A stretch of 31,440 bases of DNA from an uncultured Eubacteriales bacterium (GTDB taxonomy: Bacteria; Bacillota; Clostridia; Peptostreptococcales; Anaerovoracaceae): assembly GCA_905206455.1 (NCBI GenBank), contig CAJLHL010000014.1, forward strand, positions 1 to 31,440, read 5' to 3'. The position numbers were made by a program, and so were the translations under genes. Below, in pieces: positions 23,311 through 31,420 of the stretch. How positions within the stretch are numbered: the stretch's first letter is position 1; the number at the start of each line of letters is the position of its first letter. Under the pieces are notes generated by a model. The model ran no database searches, was not told the origin of the DNA, and saw nothing but the letters and a program-made list of their open reading frames with translations.

Positions 23311-24597
23311 TTACTCCGATTTAAAATCTCTGAAATGAAAACTGCGTCTTCCTTCCGCATAATCGGCGACGATATGTCCGTCGCCGAACAGCTTATATTT
23401 ATAAGTCACAAGGCCCTCCAGTCCCACCGGACCCCTGGCATGGATCTTTCCGGTGCTGATGCCCACTTCCGCGCCGAAACCATAGCGGAACCCGTCGGCA
23501 AATCTGGTGGAACAGTTGCAGTAAACTCCCGCAGAATCCACCAGCTGCATGAAGTATTCCGCAGCTTCCTTGTCCTCCGTGAGAATACAGTCCGTATGAT
23601 GCGATCCGTAACGATTGATGTGCCCGACGGCTTCCTCGATGTTTTCCACAGTCTTCGCCGATATGATGTAATCGAGATATTCGGTGCGGAAGTCCTCTTC
23701 CGAAGCCGGTTCGCATTCGATGATTTCCCGGATCTCTTCGGTGCCCCTGAGACACACATGCGCCTGTGAAAAAGCTCTCGCCAGCGCCGGCAGAAGTTTT
23801 CCGGCGATGTCCCGGTGCACCAGCAGGGTTTCCGCAGCGTTGCAAGCTGCAGGATACTGCGTCTTCGCGTCCAGTATGATCGGCACCGCTTTTTCGATAT
23901 CCGCGCTCCGATCCGCATAGATGTGGCATACACCGTCGGCATGGCCCATCACAGGAATCTTTGTATGATTCATGATATGCTGAACGAACTCGTTGGATCC
24001 TCTCGGAATGAGAAGGTCGATAGACTCATGACATTTCAGCACATTGTCGATATCATCGTGGGTTTCCGCCAGCATCAGACATCCCTCCGGTAGTCCCGCG
24101 GAAAGGGCGGCTCCGTAAATGACGTCGAAGAGTTTCCGGTTCGTCCGCTTCGCCTCACTTCCGCCTTTCAGCATGGCGCAGTTTCCGCTCTTGATGCACA
24201 GAGAAGCCACCTGAACCATAGCGTCCGGACGCGCTTCAAAGATCACGCCGATGACGCCGATGGCGCAGGTCTGACGGCAGAGACGAAGACCGGCGTCCAG
24301 TTCTCTGTCCAAAGTGATTTTATTGAGAGGATCCGCCAAACCGGTGAGTTCGGCGATTCCCGCCAGAACTTCTCCGATTTTCTCTTCTCCAAATTTCAGA
24401 CGTTTGAGCACAGGTGCGGGGATTCCTTTTTCCTCCGCGGCTTCCAGATCTCTGAGGTTCTCTTCGATAATCCGCGGTTTCTCCCTCTCGATGGCATCTG
24501 CAATCGCCTGAAGAGCCTGATTTCTCATGTCTTCGGATGCTGCCGACATAAACGGGCTGACGGCCTTCATCCGCGCCGCCTTTTCTCTGATGTCCAT
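23311..24597 (-). CDS. proA: glutamate-5-semialdehyde dehydrogenase (gamma-glutamyl phosphate reductase)
   Basis: A 428-residue enzyme reducing gamma-glutamyl phosphate to glutamate semialdehyde, the step after ProB. The catalytic cysteine lies in YPAACNAAETLLVH. Other motifs are AIGVIGVIFEARPDA, CAMLKGGSEAKRTNR, LIPRGSNEFVQ and, near the end, VGISTGKIHARGPVGLEGL. Length is standard. AGGTGA precedes the ATG. It heads the proA-purB-proB-proC series but a 236-base gap without a terminator separates it from purB. Identification is certain. Confidence 0.97.
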   Translation of the reverse strand: MDIREKAARMKAVSPFMSAASEDMRNQALQAIADAIEREKPRIIEENLRDLEAAEEKGIPAPVLKRLKFGEEKIGEVLAGIAELTGLADPLNKITLDRELDAGLRLCRQTCAIGVIGVIFEARPDAMVQVASLCIKSGNCAMLKGGSEAKRTNRKLFDVIYGAALSAGLPEGCLMLAETHDDIDNVLKCHESIDLLIPRGSNEFVQHIMNHTKIPVMGHADGVCHIYADRSADIEKAVPIILDAKTQYPAACNAAETLLVHRDIAGKLLPALARAFSQAHVCLRGTEEIREIIECEPASEEDFRTEYLDYIISAKTVENIEEAVGHINRYGSHHTDCILTEDKEAAEYFMQLVDSAGVYCNCSTRFADGFRYGFGAEVGISTGKIHARGPVGLEGLVTYKYKLFGDGHIVADYAEGRRSFHFRDFKSE

Positions 24598-24728
24598 AAG
24601 TCACCTGCCTTTTCTGACTGAGTTTTACCGGCATGCGTTTCCGCAGAAACACATGTTAACTCATTTATTTTACCGCAATAAACGCCCCGGGGAAACAGCT
24701 TTTTCCGCCTTCCCGGCGAAAACACAAT

Positions 24729-25733
24729 TCACTGAAGCACCCCGCCGAGAATATTTTTGATCAGAGCGTTGATCTCCCGGTAATTCAGACTGTCTCCCTC
24801 CTTCAGAATCAGAAATCCGCTCTCGTATCCGCCCATCTCGCGGATCGAAGGACAGTCGGCATTCAGCAGAACGGTGTCCGCCACAATGCTCCCGGATATG
24901 TTCTCAGCAAAAATATTCAGTTCAAAATCCGGCGAATCTCCGGAAAGAACAAACTCATAACCGTCTCCAAAACACCGGTAAGAAGCGTGCGGTCCGTAAA
25001 CCTGCCCCTGCACATGCACCGTGTTTTTCTTCGTTCTGATCTTTTCCACGCGAATCCCGGTCTCGCCTGTAAAAGCGGGAAATCCTTCCGCATACAAAAT
25101 CTCGTGGAGATTCAGAGTCCGCAGGATGCGCATCATATCCGCCAGCCTGACGATATCGTCCCGATTGTGAAGTAAAATCGCATTTCTCAGGGATTCCCGC
25201 TCTCCTCCGCTGCTCCTTCCGTATTCATAGTAAAGCTCCACGCTTTTGGCGCCGTCGATTTCATCCTTTCGGTCCGCGGCATCGCCCAGATAGACTTCCA
25301 CGGTTTTCTGCTTCAGATTAGGAAGAATCTTCGGCAGATGAGAATGGTATTTTAAAATCCGGTAGATGTCCATGGAGTACAGCCGATCCAGACAGGACGT
25401 ATCTATCTTGTGCCTCTCCATCCGAGCCCTGAGAAAAGGCAGATCAAACCGCTGTCCGTTAAACGTCACCACCACGTCCGCCCGGGACAGAAGCCGCGCA
25501 TAGAGAGTCAGAAGTTCTCTTTCCTCACCTACGGTATCGGCGAAAAACTGAATCGCCTTTCGCCGTCCGCCCTCTCCAGTCACAGCCCCCGCCAGAACCA
25601 CGGCGGCTTTCGCCGGTGACAGGCCGGTGGTCTCGATATCGGCCACCACCACATTCATACCGGAAAAATACTCGGAAAAAATAGGCGAATCAAACAACGT
25701 CCCCTGCAGATGTTCTTCGATAATATGTACCAT
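24729..25733 (-). CDS. YprB-like ribonuclease H-fold exonuclease domain protein
   Basis: A 334-residue protein whose first ~190 residues form a DEDD-type RNase H-like exonuclease domain of the YprB family. The metal-binding motifs are DIETTGL (first D and E), VTFNGQRFDLPFLRAR (second D) and HNRDDIVRLADM (third D in the Exo III region). The C-terminal ~140 residues are an all-beta region (VHVQGQVYGPHASYR and SGDSPDFELNIF) of unknown role. The start at 25733 has GGAGG eight bases upstream; an ATG 33 bases earlier lacks one. It is likely a DNA or RNA processing enzyme; target unknown. Monocistronic. Confidence 0.86.
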   Translation of the reverse strand: MVHIIEEHLQGTLFDSPIFSEYFSGMNVVVADIETTGLSPAKAAVVLAGAVTGEGGRRKAIQFFADTVGEERELLTLYARLLSRADVVVTFNGQRFDLPFLRARMERHKIDTSCLDRLYSMDIYRILKYHSHLPKILPNLKQKTVEVYLGDAADRKDEIDGAKSVELYYEYGRSSGGERESLRNAILLHNRDDIVRLADMMRILRTLNLHEILYAEGFPAFTGETGIRVEKIRTKKNTVHVQGQVYGPHASYRCFGDGYEFVLSGDSPDFELNIFAENISGSIVADTVLLNADCPSIREMGGYESGFLILKEGDSLNYREINALIKNILGGVLQ

Positions 25734-25783
25734 AAACCTCACCTCCCCGTACGTTCTATAAAACAATCCGGTTTTATCATATC

Positions 25784-25836
25784 ATAAAAAAGAAAGACCC
25801 GCCCCTCTTTCCGCCGCAAGCAGAAGAGAAACGGGT
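25784..25836 (-). terminator. terminator of the amino-acid transporter/racemase operon
   Basis: On the minus strand ACCCG (25836-25832) with CTCTT inside pairs with AAGAG and CGGGT (25801-25797), followed by CTTTCTTTTTT. It lies ~35 bases after the racemase stop. Confidence 0.8.
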
Positions 25837-25871
25837 GCGTTTACTGTTTGTTCTTTTCCGGACAGATTTCC

Positions 25872-26648
25872 TCAGAGAGCCTCTTCTCCCGCCAGTTTGA
25901 TATCTCCGCCCATCATACACTGAATGATCTCGTGATTTTTCACCATCACGCCGGCCTCTACCACGCCGCCCGGCTCCGTAAATTTCAGTTTGTAAATTCC
26001 GTCCTGATTGAGCATTCCTGTACTCGCCGCCAGATACCAAGCACAGGCTACGCTTCCGGACCCGCAGGAGGACTCCCAGATCAGAGACTCCGTGCTGCGG
26101 ACATAGACCACCGGCGTCATCTCATCGCCCTTCAGAAATAAGATTCCGCAGGCGTTAGGCTGCCATTTTCCCATAGCGCGAAGAGCATCCTCCGCCAGTT
26201 CCTCATCTGCATCCACACCTTCCATGATCACATGGTCAATCCCTTCCATATGCACTACCGGGCGCATCGTATCCTTGACGAGCACCTCTTCTACGCCGAG
26301 AGGCTTCGGCATCTGCACGAAAGCCAGACCGGCGCTGAGATCCACATTGGCCATTACCGGATTCGCCGCTCCGGAGATCTCCACTTTCACAGCGTGTCTG
26401 CCGCCGGAATGCTGTTCAGACGCCTTGAGATAGGCGAACGCCCGCACCGCGTTTCCGCAGAATTCTCCCCCCATCATCTCCAGCCTGCAGTCTCCGCCAT
26501 TGACAGGAGGCACTTCAAATCCTACCTGCTCCGCTTTCTCCTGCTGAAGAATCTGCTTCGCCAGTTCTACGCGCTTCTCATTGCCGAATTCTCCCCGTAC
26601 GATCGCCGTCATGTTTCCTGCAGGATCTACGTAATGTATCATAGCCAT
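25872..26648 (-). CDS. DapF-fold amino-acid racemase/epimerase, CntK (histidine racemase)-like
   Basis: This 258-residue protein has the PLP-independent DapF fold with two catalytic cysteines, Cys64 in GGEFCGNAVRA and Cys195 in ESSCGSGSVA. It is not a canonical diaminopimelate epimerase: from memory it follows Staphylococcus CntK more closely, with shared YxxPxGNMT near the start, EQVGF, GxEFCGNA, VQMP, SLIWExSCGSG and PGGxxxxG. CntK racemises L-histidine for the metallophore staphylopine; related enzymes racemise histidine or lysine. It is the last gene of an operon with a polar amino-acid ABC transporter, two bases after the ATPase stop. Substrate (His, Lys, Orn or other) is inferred only. 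AAGGAG precedes the ATG. No metallophore synthase (CntL/CntM-like) is in the window. Confidence 0.82.
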   Translation of the reverse strand: MAMIHYVDPAGNMTAIVRGEFGNEKRVELAKQILQQEKAEQVGFEVPPVNGGDCRLEMMGGEFCGNAVRAFAYLKASEQHSGGRHAVKVEISGAANPVMANVDLSAGLAFVQMPKPLGVEEVLVKDTMRPVVHMEGIDHVIMEGVDADEELAEDALRAMGKWQPNACGILFLKGDEMTPVVYVRSTESLIWESSCGSGSVACAWYLAASTGMLNQDGIYKLKFTEPGGVVEAGVMVKNHEIIQCMMGGDIKLAGEEAL

Positions 26649-26650
26649 TT

Positions 26651-27415
26651 TTATTCTCCTTTTGCAAAACGTGCTAAAAACTGTCTGGTACGCTCTTCTT
26701 TCGGATGTTCGATCACTTCGTGAGGATCGCCTTGCTCCACGATGTAGCCTCCGTCCATAAAGACGACCCGATCCGCTACATCCCGTGCGAATTCCATCTC
26801 ATGGGTGACGATCACCATCGTCATCTTTTCCTTTGCCAGCTGACGGATGACCTTCAGAATCTCTCCGGTCAGTTCCGGGTCCAGAGCTGACGTCGGCTCG
26901 TCAAAAAACAGAATATGCGGTTTTATCGCCAGAGCCCGGGCGATGGCGACTCTCTGCTGCTGCCCTCCGGAAAGCTGACAGGGATAATAGTTCTCTTTTC
27001 CAGTGAGCCCCATTTTTGACAGCAGTTCTTTCGCTTCTTTTTCCACATCCTTCTTATTTCGCTTCTGCACGTGAACAGGAGCGTCTATGATATTCTTTAT
27101 CACGGAATAATGAGGAAACAGATTGAAATTCTGAAAGACGAGTCCGAAATACTGCTGGATCTTTTTCAGCTGTGCCTTAGGCGAATAAACGCTTTTACCG
27201 CCCTCACTGCGCACTGCGGACTCATTCAGATAGATCAGTTCCCCGTCGTCCATTTTCTCCAGCATCGTCGCGCATCGGAGCAGCGTAGATTTACCGGATC
27301 CCGACGGACCGATGACCGCTACGACTTCGCCTTGTTCCACCGAGAGAGAAATATCGTTGAGTACATTCAGATCGTTAAATGACTTTTTACAATTTTTAAT
27401 TTCGAACAACTTCAT
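26651..27415 (-). CDS. polar amino-acid ABC transporter, ATP-binding protein
   Basis: A 254-residue ABC ATPase of the GlnQ/HisP group. Walker A is GPSGSGKST, the signature is LSGGQQQR, Walker B is ILFFDEPTSALDPE, and the H-loop lies in VIVTHEM. It powers the permease encoded directly upstream. There is a very good AAAGGAGG ribosome site. Family assignment is secure; substrate class (polar amino acid such as Gln, His, Arg, Lys or cystine) is from family. Confidence 0.95.
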   Translation of the reverse strand: MKLFEIKNCKKSFNDLNVLNDISLSVEQGEVVAVIGPSGSGKSTLLRCATMLEKMDDGELIYLNESAVRSEGGKSVYSPKAQLKKIQQYFGLVFQNFNLFPHYSVIKNIIDAPVHVQKRNKKDVEKEAKELLSKMGLTGKENYYPCQLSGGQQQRVAIARALAIKPHILFFDEPTSALDPELTGEILKVIRQLAKEKMTMVIVTHEMEFARDVADRVVFMDGGYIVEQGDPHEVIEHPKEERTRQFLARFAKGE

Positions 27416-27428
27416 GAATGCACCTCCT

Positions 27429-28136
27429 TTACTGATAATAACTCATCTTCTTTTCGACTTTGCCCATGATGCCCGCCACCAGCAGGTTGAATATGTAATA
27501 GAACGCCCCCGCTACAAACAGAGGAACAATCGTCGTCTGTGCCGCGGCGACCTGCTTTGCGATCGTAAAGATTTCCACATAGACGAGTACAAAAGCCAGC
27601 GACGTATCCTTTACCAGCGTGATGATCTCATTCGTCACGGGAGGAAGAACCTGCTTGATCATCTGCGGGAAGATCACTTTAAAAAAGGTCTGCACCCTGT
27701 TGTAGCCCAGCACTTTGGCCGCTTCCCTCTGACCGACCGGAATCCCCTGAATTCCGGAACGGAAAATCTCCGCGAAATATGCGGCGTAATTGATGCCGAA
27801 TCCCAGAACGGTTGCGGCAATTCTCCATTCCGGCGTAAGGCGGATACCGAACAGGTAATAAGGACCGTAGCACCAGACGATGAGCTGAAGCATCAGCGGC
27901 GTACCTCTCAGCACCGAAATAAAAAACTGCATGATGAGACGGATCGGATTAAATTTTTTCAGCAGCCTCGCGCCTCTTCCGTTAGACTCGAGCCTGCGAA
28001 ACGGCCGGATATCGCTCATGCGGGCAAATGCTACCAGAAGGCCCAGAGGAAGAGATATCACCAGAGTTGAAAAAAAGATTGTCAGCGTAGCGCCCGTACC
28101 GGAGAGCACCTGCTGGATCATGCCAGACAGAGTCAT
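27429..28136 (-). CDS. polar amino-acid ABC transporter, permease
   Basis: A 235-residue inner-membrane permease of the HisMQ/GlnP type with about five helices. The EAA loop that contacts the ATPase is GIQGIPVGQREAAKVLGYNR. GATLTIFFSTLVISLPLGLL at the start and RGTPLMLQLI are family signatures. The ATG at 28136 is preferred with GGGG six bases upstream; a GTG 12 bases earlier is possible. A single permease gene implies a homodimer. A terminator-like hairpin lies between this gene and the binding-protein gene upstream. Confidence 0.93.
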   Translation of the reverse strand: MTLSGMIQQVLSGTGATLTIFFSTLVISLPLGLLVAFARMSDIRPFRRLESNGRGARLLKKFNPIRLIMQFFISVLRGTPLMLQLIVWCYGPYYLFGIRLTPEWRIAATVLGFGINYAAYFAEIFRSGIQGIPVGQREAAKVLGYNRVQTFFKVIFPQMIKQVLPPVTNEIITLVKDTSLAFVLVYVEIFTIAKQVAAAQTTIVPLFVAGAFYYIFNLLVAGIMGKVEKKMSYYQ

Positions 28137-28178
28137 GACACACCCCACTTTCTAAATTATGATTCTTTTCTGTACAAG

Positions 28179-28208
28179 CCAAAAGAAGAGGCAGGCTCTG
28201 CCTCTTCT
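28179..28208 (-). terminator. partial intercistronic terminator after the binding-protein gene
   Basis: Perfect 11-bp stem (28208-28198 with 28194-28184, loop 3) followed on the minus strand by TTTT. It lies between binding protein and permease and would make the binding protein more abundant than the membrane components. Confidence 0.75.
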
Positions 28209-28231
28209 CTGTAAGTGACTTTCCGATCAGG

Positions 28232-29119
28232 TTATTCTTTGTCGCTCTTATCTCCGCCGTCCATATATCTCTCGATGCAGATCATCTCAGGAATGTTGTA
28301 TTCGGCGTACTTTTCAGCGATCTTCTGGAAAGTGCCGTCCTCATACATTTCAAATAATTTTTCCTGAACGGCATCGCGAAGTTCCTCATTTCCCTTCTTA
28401 AATCCGATACCGTACTGTTCTGTGGAGAGCGGCTTTTCCAGCTTGCGGAAAGTATCGCCGCGGGAAGTCAGCTGATACTGCGCAACGCCGATATCTACCG
28501 CGATACAGTCTACCGCTCCCGATTCCAGATTGAGGAATGCGCTGTTGTAATCAGGAACTTCCTGAAGTTCAGCGAAAGAATCCTTTAACGCCAGGTTTTC
28601 TTCATTGTCTTCCGTGGAAGTCAGCGCTGCCAGAGCGGAGGAATCCGCCTGCGTCACCACGACCTTGCCCGCCAGATCTTCCGCCGTCTGAATATCGGAA
28701 TCGTTCATGACGATAAATACGATAGAGTTATCTACATACGGAACGGAGAACGTGTATTTATCCTCGCGGCCTGTCATTGTAAAACCGTTCCAGATGCAGT
28801 CGATCGTACCGGAATTGAGTTCCATATCCTTGGCATCCCAGTTAATCGGCTGTTTTTTGAGCTCCCAGCCCATACGATCGCAGACTTCCTGTGCGAGATC
28901 AAGGTCGAATCCCACATACTCGCCGCTGTCGTCCTTATAGCCGTACGGCGCGTATTCCGCGTCAAAACCTACGGTCAGCGTCGTCATCTCAGACACAGGA
29001 GTGATCCCGGTATCCGCAGATCCGCTTCCGTCTGTTGCATTGTCTTTTTTGTCTCCGCAGCCGGTGAACACACCGAGAACCATGACGAGACATAACATTA
29101 CAGCTAAAATCTTTTTCAT
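28232..29119 (-). CDS. polar amino-acid ABC transporter, substrate-binding lipoprotein
   Basis: A 295-residue extracytoplasmic binding protein. The signal peptide ends in lipobox VFTGC, so Cys21 is the lipidated residue. The SBP type II fold (SBP_bac_3) is shown by LTVGFDAEYAPYGY, YVGFDLDLAQEVCDRMG, WNGFTMTGREDKYTFSVPY and YGIGFKKGN. The Asp in GFDLDLA and the Arg in TGRED are conserved positions that hold the amino-acid backbone in this family. It is the first gene of the operon and carries the GAGGAGG ribosome site. The ligand cannot be read from sequence alone. Confidence 0.94.
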   Translation of the reverse strand: MKKILAVMLCLVMVLGVFTGCGDKKDNATDGSGSADTGITPVSEMTTLTVGFDAEYAPYGYKDDSGEYVGFDLDLAQEVCDRMGWELKKQPINWDAKDMELNSGTIDCIWNGFTMTGREDKYTFSVPYVDNSIVFIVMNDSDIQTAEDLAGKVVVTQADSSALAALTSTEDNEENLALKDSFAELQEVPDYNSAFLNLESGAVDCIAVDIGVAQYQLTSRGDTFRKLEKPLSTEQYGIGFKKGNEELRDAVQEKLFEMYEDGTFQKIAEKYAEYNIPEMICIERYMDGGDKSDKE

Positions 29120-29445
29120 ATTTCCTCCTCATACCCGAAAAACCGGGCACCTACTTTTTTCTTTTGTGCATTTCAAAGCACCGTACTTATGATTTATTTT
29201 ATCATAAGCGTTTTACCTCTGCAACAATTTATTTTACCGAATTACCACGTTATCGCTTTATTGTCAAAAAGCAAAGAGTGTTCTGAAGATTTCACACAAG
29301 TCTTTCCAGCCTTCCGCGCTTCATTTCGAAAGGTAAGGAATATTCCCTCGGACAGCCTCTTGCAGCAGACAGATCTCCGCTTCCGCCCCTCTCCGAAAAA
29401 AAGGAAAAAATTCCTCTGTGAAAAGGACGCTGATAAAAAATATGG
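29120..29445. other. intergenic region between the binding-protein gene and tRNA-Leu
   Basis: No gene is supported. The left part carries the minus-strand operon promoter and palindrome; the middle (29270-29400) shows no clear signal; the right end is the tRNA-Leu promoter. Confidence 0.5.
29186..29224 (-). promoter_or_regulatory. promoter and palindromic operator of the amino-acid transporter operon
   Basis: On the minus strand TTGCAG (29224-29219) and TAAAAT (29201-29196) are 17 bases apart. An 8-7-8 dyad CTTATGAT-N7-ATCATAAG (29186-29208) covers the -10. A repressor bound there would block RNA polymerase. I cannot assign it to a regulator; it is not a standard Per or Fur box. A second possible promoter with TTGACA lies further upstream near 29264. 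Confidence 0.6.
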
Positions 29446-29474
29446 TTGACAAAATGCTTCAAACGTTATATTAT
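29446..29474 (+). promoter_or_regulatory. tRNA-Leu promoter
   Basis: TTGACA (29446-29451), 17-base spacer, TATTAT (29469-29474), 35 bases before the tRNA. Confidence 0.78.
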
Positions 29475-29508
29475 AATTTAGTCGGCAGAAGCTGACAGAG
29501 ATAAATGT

Positions 29509-29595
29509 GCACGCGTGGCGGAACTGGCAGACGCGCACGGTTCAGGTCCGTGTGGATTAACCTCCGTGGAAGTTCGAATCTTCTCGCGTGCACCA
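29509..29595 (+). tRNA. tRNA-Leu (CAG)
   Basis: 87 bases with CCA and a long variable arm, as expected for leucine. Acceptor GCACGCG/CGCGTGC, anticodon stem CACGG/CCGTG around TTCAGGT, discriminator A73. Confidence 0.96.
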
Positions 29596-29598
29596 TCG

Positions 29599-29631
29599 AA
29601 CACGGTATCGGTATCGGTACCGTGTTTTTTT
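29599..29631 (+). terminator. tRNA-Leu terminator
   Basis: AACACGGTA (29599-29607) and TACCGTGTT (29618-29626) form a stem followed by a T-run, four bases after the tRNA. Confidence 0.9.
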
Positions 29632-29668
29632 ATTATCCTCGACATCGCAAAGAAAGGAGAAGAAAATC

Positions 29669-30724
29669 ATGACCTCAAAACAGAAGATAAAAAAATCATC
29701 ACTGCAGGCAGACTCTCAAAAAAAGACTGTAAATAAAGCATTGTCTCTATTTTATCTCTTATTGAGAATTTCCGTCATCGGCATTCTCATCGCCCAGTTT
29801 TTTAATGGAAATTTTGAAAATGTCATGCTCTGCGTTCTGACGCTGATTCTCTTCGCCATACCGCCGCTTATCGAGCGGAGACTCAAAATCGAGATTCCGG
29901 ATACGCTGGAAGTGATTATCCTTCTATTTATCTATGCCGCCGAAATCCTCGGAGAGATCCGTTCCTATTATACTGCGTTTCCGGCTTGGGACACGATGCT
30001 TCATACGATCAACGGTTTTCTCTGCGCTGCCATCGGTTTTTCGCTGATCGACATCCTCAACCGCAACGACCGCTTTAAATTTTCTCTGTCCCCGTTCTAT
30101 CTGGCGCTGTTTGCATTCTGCTTTTCCATGACCATAGGCGTTCTCTGGGAATTTTTTGAATTCGGAATGGATCAGTTTTTCGGAAAAGACATGCAGAAAG
30201 ACACGATCATTCAGAGTTTTCAGACGGTCCTTCTCGATCCGGCAAAGGGCACGCTGCCGATTACAGTAGACGACATCCGCGATGTGATCATCGTGAAATC
30301 CGATGGTTCCCAGACCGCACTCGGACTCGGCGGCTACCTGGATATCGGAATTATAGACACGATGGGCGATCTTTTCGTCAATTTCATCGGCGCGTTCGTA
30401 TTTTCCATTCTCGGCTTTTTCTACATCAAGAACAGAGGCAAAGGAAAATTTCTCCGCCGTTTTATTCCGGCCAGAATAAATTCTCCTGAAAACGGCAGCT
30501 GCTGCGTCCCCGATCCTGATTTCTCCAGCGACAGCCCAAACGGACGCAGCGAAAAGGATCGCGGCCGAAAGGATAAACGCCGCGCGAAAAGCGTCTCCGA
30601 AACTTCAGGAAACTCTGACGGAGAATGCCGGCGGAATACCATAACCCCGGTGAAAAAATCCGGTACGGAAAGAGGAAAAAGCAGCTCTGATGAAAATGAA
30701 AAAACCGGCTTCGAGACGACATAA
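29669..30724 (+). CDS. integral membrane protein of unknown function
   Basis: A 351-residue protein starting at the ATG at 29669, behind AAAGGAG; reading further upstream would run into the tRNA. About six to seven hydrophobic segments lie in residues ~25-265 (SLFYLLLRISVIGILIAQFF; then pairs of helices, ending with FVNFIGAFVFSILGFFYI). Between helices is AWDTMLHTINGFLCAAIGFS, with a His that recalls DUF2238-type membrane proteins, but I do not claim membership. The last ~85 residues are a highly charged, Ser/Lys/Arg-rich cytoplasmic tail without recognisable motifs. It follows tRNA-Leu after a terminator, so it needs its own promoter. Function unknown. Confidence 0.8.
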   Translation: MTSKQKIKKSSLQADSQKKTVNKALSLFYLLLRISVIGILIAQFFNGNFENVMLCVLTLILFAIPPLIERRLKIEIPDTLEVIILLFIYAAEILGEIRSYYTAFPAWDTMLHTINGFLCAAIGFSLIDILNRNDRFKFSLSPFYLALFAFCFSMTIGVLWEFFEFGMDQFFGKDMQKDTIIQSFQTVLLDPAKGTLPITVDDIRDVIIVKSDGSQTALGLGGYLDIGIIDTMGDLFVNFIGAFVFSILGFFYIKNRGKGKFLRRFIPARINSPENGSCCVPDPDFSSDSPNGRSEKDRGRKDKRRAKSVSETSGNSDGECRRNTITPVKKSGTERGKSSSDENEKTGFETT

Positions 30725-30755
30725 CCGTCCCTGACAGAACGGCGCGGTGAAATAT

Positions 30756-30797
30756 AAAAAAGAGGCGATCATCCGCATTTCATCGTACGATCGTCTC
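30756..30797 (-). terminator. hairpin with T-run on the minus strand
   Basis: GAGACGATC (30797-30789) and GATCGCCTC (30770-30762) pair with one G-T and are followed on the minus strand by TTTTTT. It points toward the membrane protein gene although no minus-strand gene is visible to its right. Confidence 0.6.
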
Positions 30798-30810
30798 CGT
30801 ATCTGAAACC

Positions 30811-30848
30811 CGCTCGGTACCACAGGCGAGTGTTGCTGTTTTTTCTTT
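30811..30848 (+). terminator. weak terminator-like hairpin before cdd
   Basis: CGCTCG (30811-30816) and CGAGTG (about 30827-30832) pair with one G-T; a T-rich stretch (TTGCTGTTTTTTC) follows after a few bases. Possible terminator for the membrane protein gene on the plus strand. Confidence 0.4.
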
Positions 30849-30976
30849 TTCTGTATTCTAAGCTTTCTGTGTGAAGATTTTCTGAATGAAATATGGCAGA
30901 TTTACGAAAATATTTTTACGAAATTCCGACGACAGTTTACCGCCTTAGGAAAAACACAAAGAAGGAGCAAAATGAT

Positions 30977-31354
30977 ATGACGAAAGAAGTATTGATTCAG
31001 ACTGCGGCAGACAGCCGGAACCGCGCTTATCATCCCTATTCGGACTTCGCGGTAGGCGCCGCTCTGGAATGCGCCGACGGCAGCGTTTTTACAGGATGCA
31101 ATATCGAAAATGCATCCTATTCCCTCACCATCTGCGCGGAACGAACCGCCGCAGCTAAAGCGGTCAGTGAGGGACACAGGCAATTCACGCGAATCGCCGT
31201 AGCGGGCAGCGGCGCCGATCCCTGCATCCCCTGCGGCGCCTGTCTTCAGTTTCTTGCAGAATTCTGCGAAGACATGGAGATCATATGCGTCAGCAGCAGC
31301 GGAGATTTCCAGACGTACCGCCTTTCAGAGCTTCTGCCCCACGTCTTTCGGTAA
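30977..31354 (+). CDS. cdd: cytidine deaminase
   Basis: A 125-residue deaminase converting cytidine and deoxycytidine to the uridines in pyrimidine salvage. The zinc site is CAERTA (Cys and catalytic Glu) with PCGACLQF holding the two further cysteines; AYHPYSDFAVGAAL and TGCNIENASYSLTICAE form the substrate pocket and its approach. The size matches the tetrameric short form (~125-135). The start at 30977 is chosen for AAGGAG nine bases upstream; the in-frame ATG at 30893 would add 28 residues of unrelated sequence. In many Firmicutes cdd precedes era; the window ends 86 bases later, so this cannot be seen. Confidence 0.96.
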   Translation: MTKEVLIQTAADSRNRAYHPYSDFAVGAALECADGSVFTGCNIENASYSLTICAERTAAAKAVSEGHRQFTRIAVAGSGADPCIPCGACLQFLAEFCEDMEIICVSSSGDFQTYRLSELLPHVFR

Positions 31355-31420
31355 GGCGACGGGAAAAATTGCGCTATGCCGGACTTCTTCAGCGAACAGA
31401 GACGAAGAGGAGGGCGGACG

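Noticed and set aside
29588..29668. Upstream extension of the membrane protein gene
   Set aside because: The extension overlaps the 3' end of tRNA-Leu and its terminator; a good ribosome site supports the start at 29669.
30800..30850. T-box-like sequence TGGTACCG on the minus strand next to a terminator
   Set aside because: The flanking bases do not form the antiterminator helices, no stem I or specifier region is seen, and no minus-strand gene follows.
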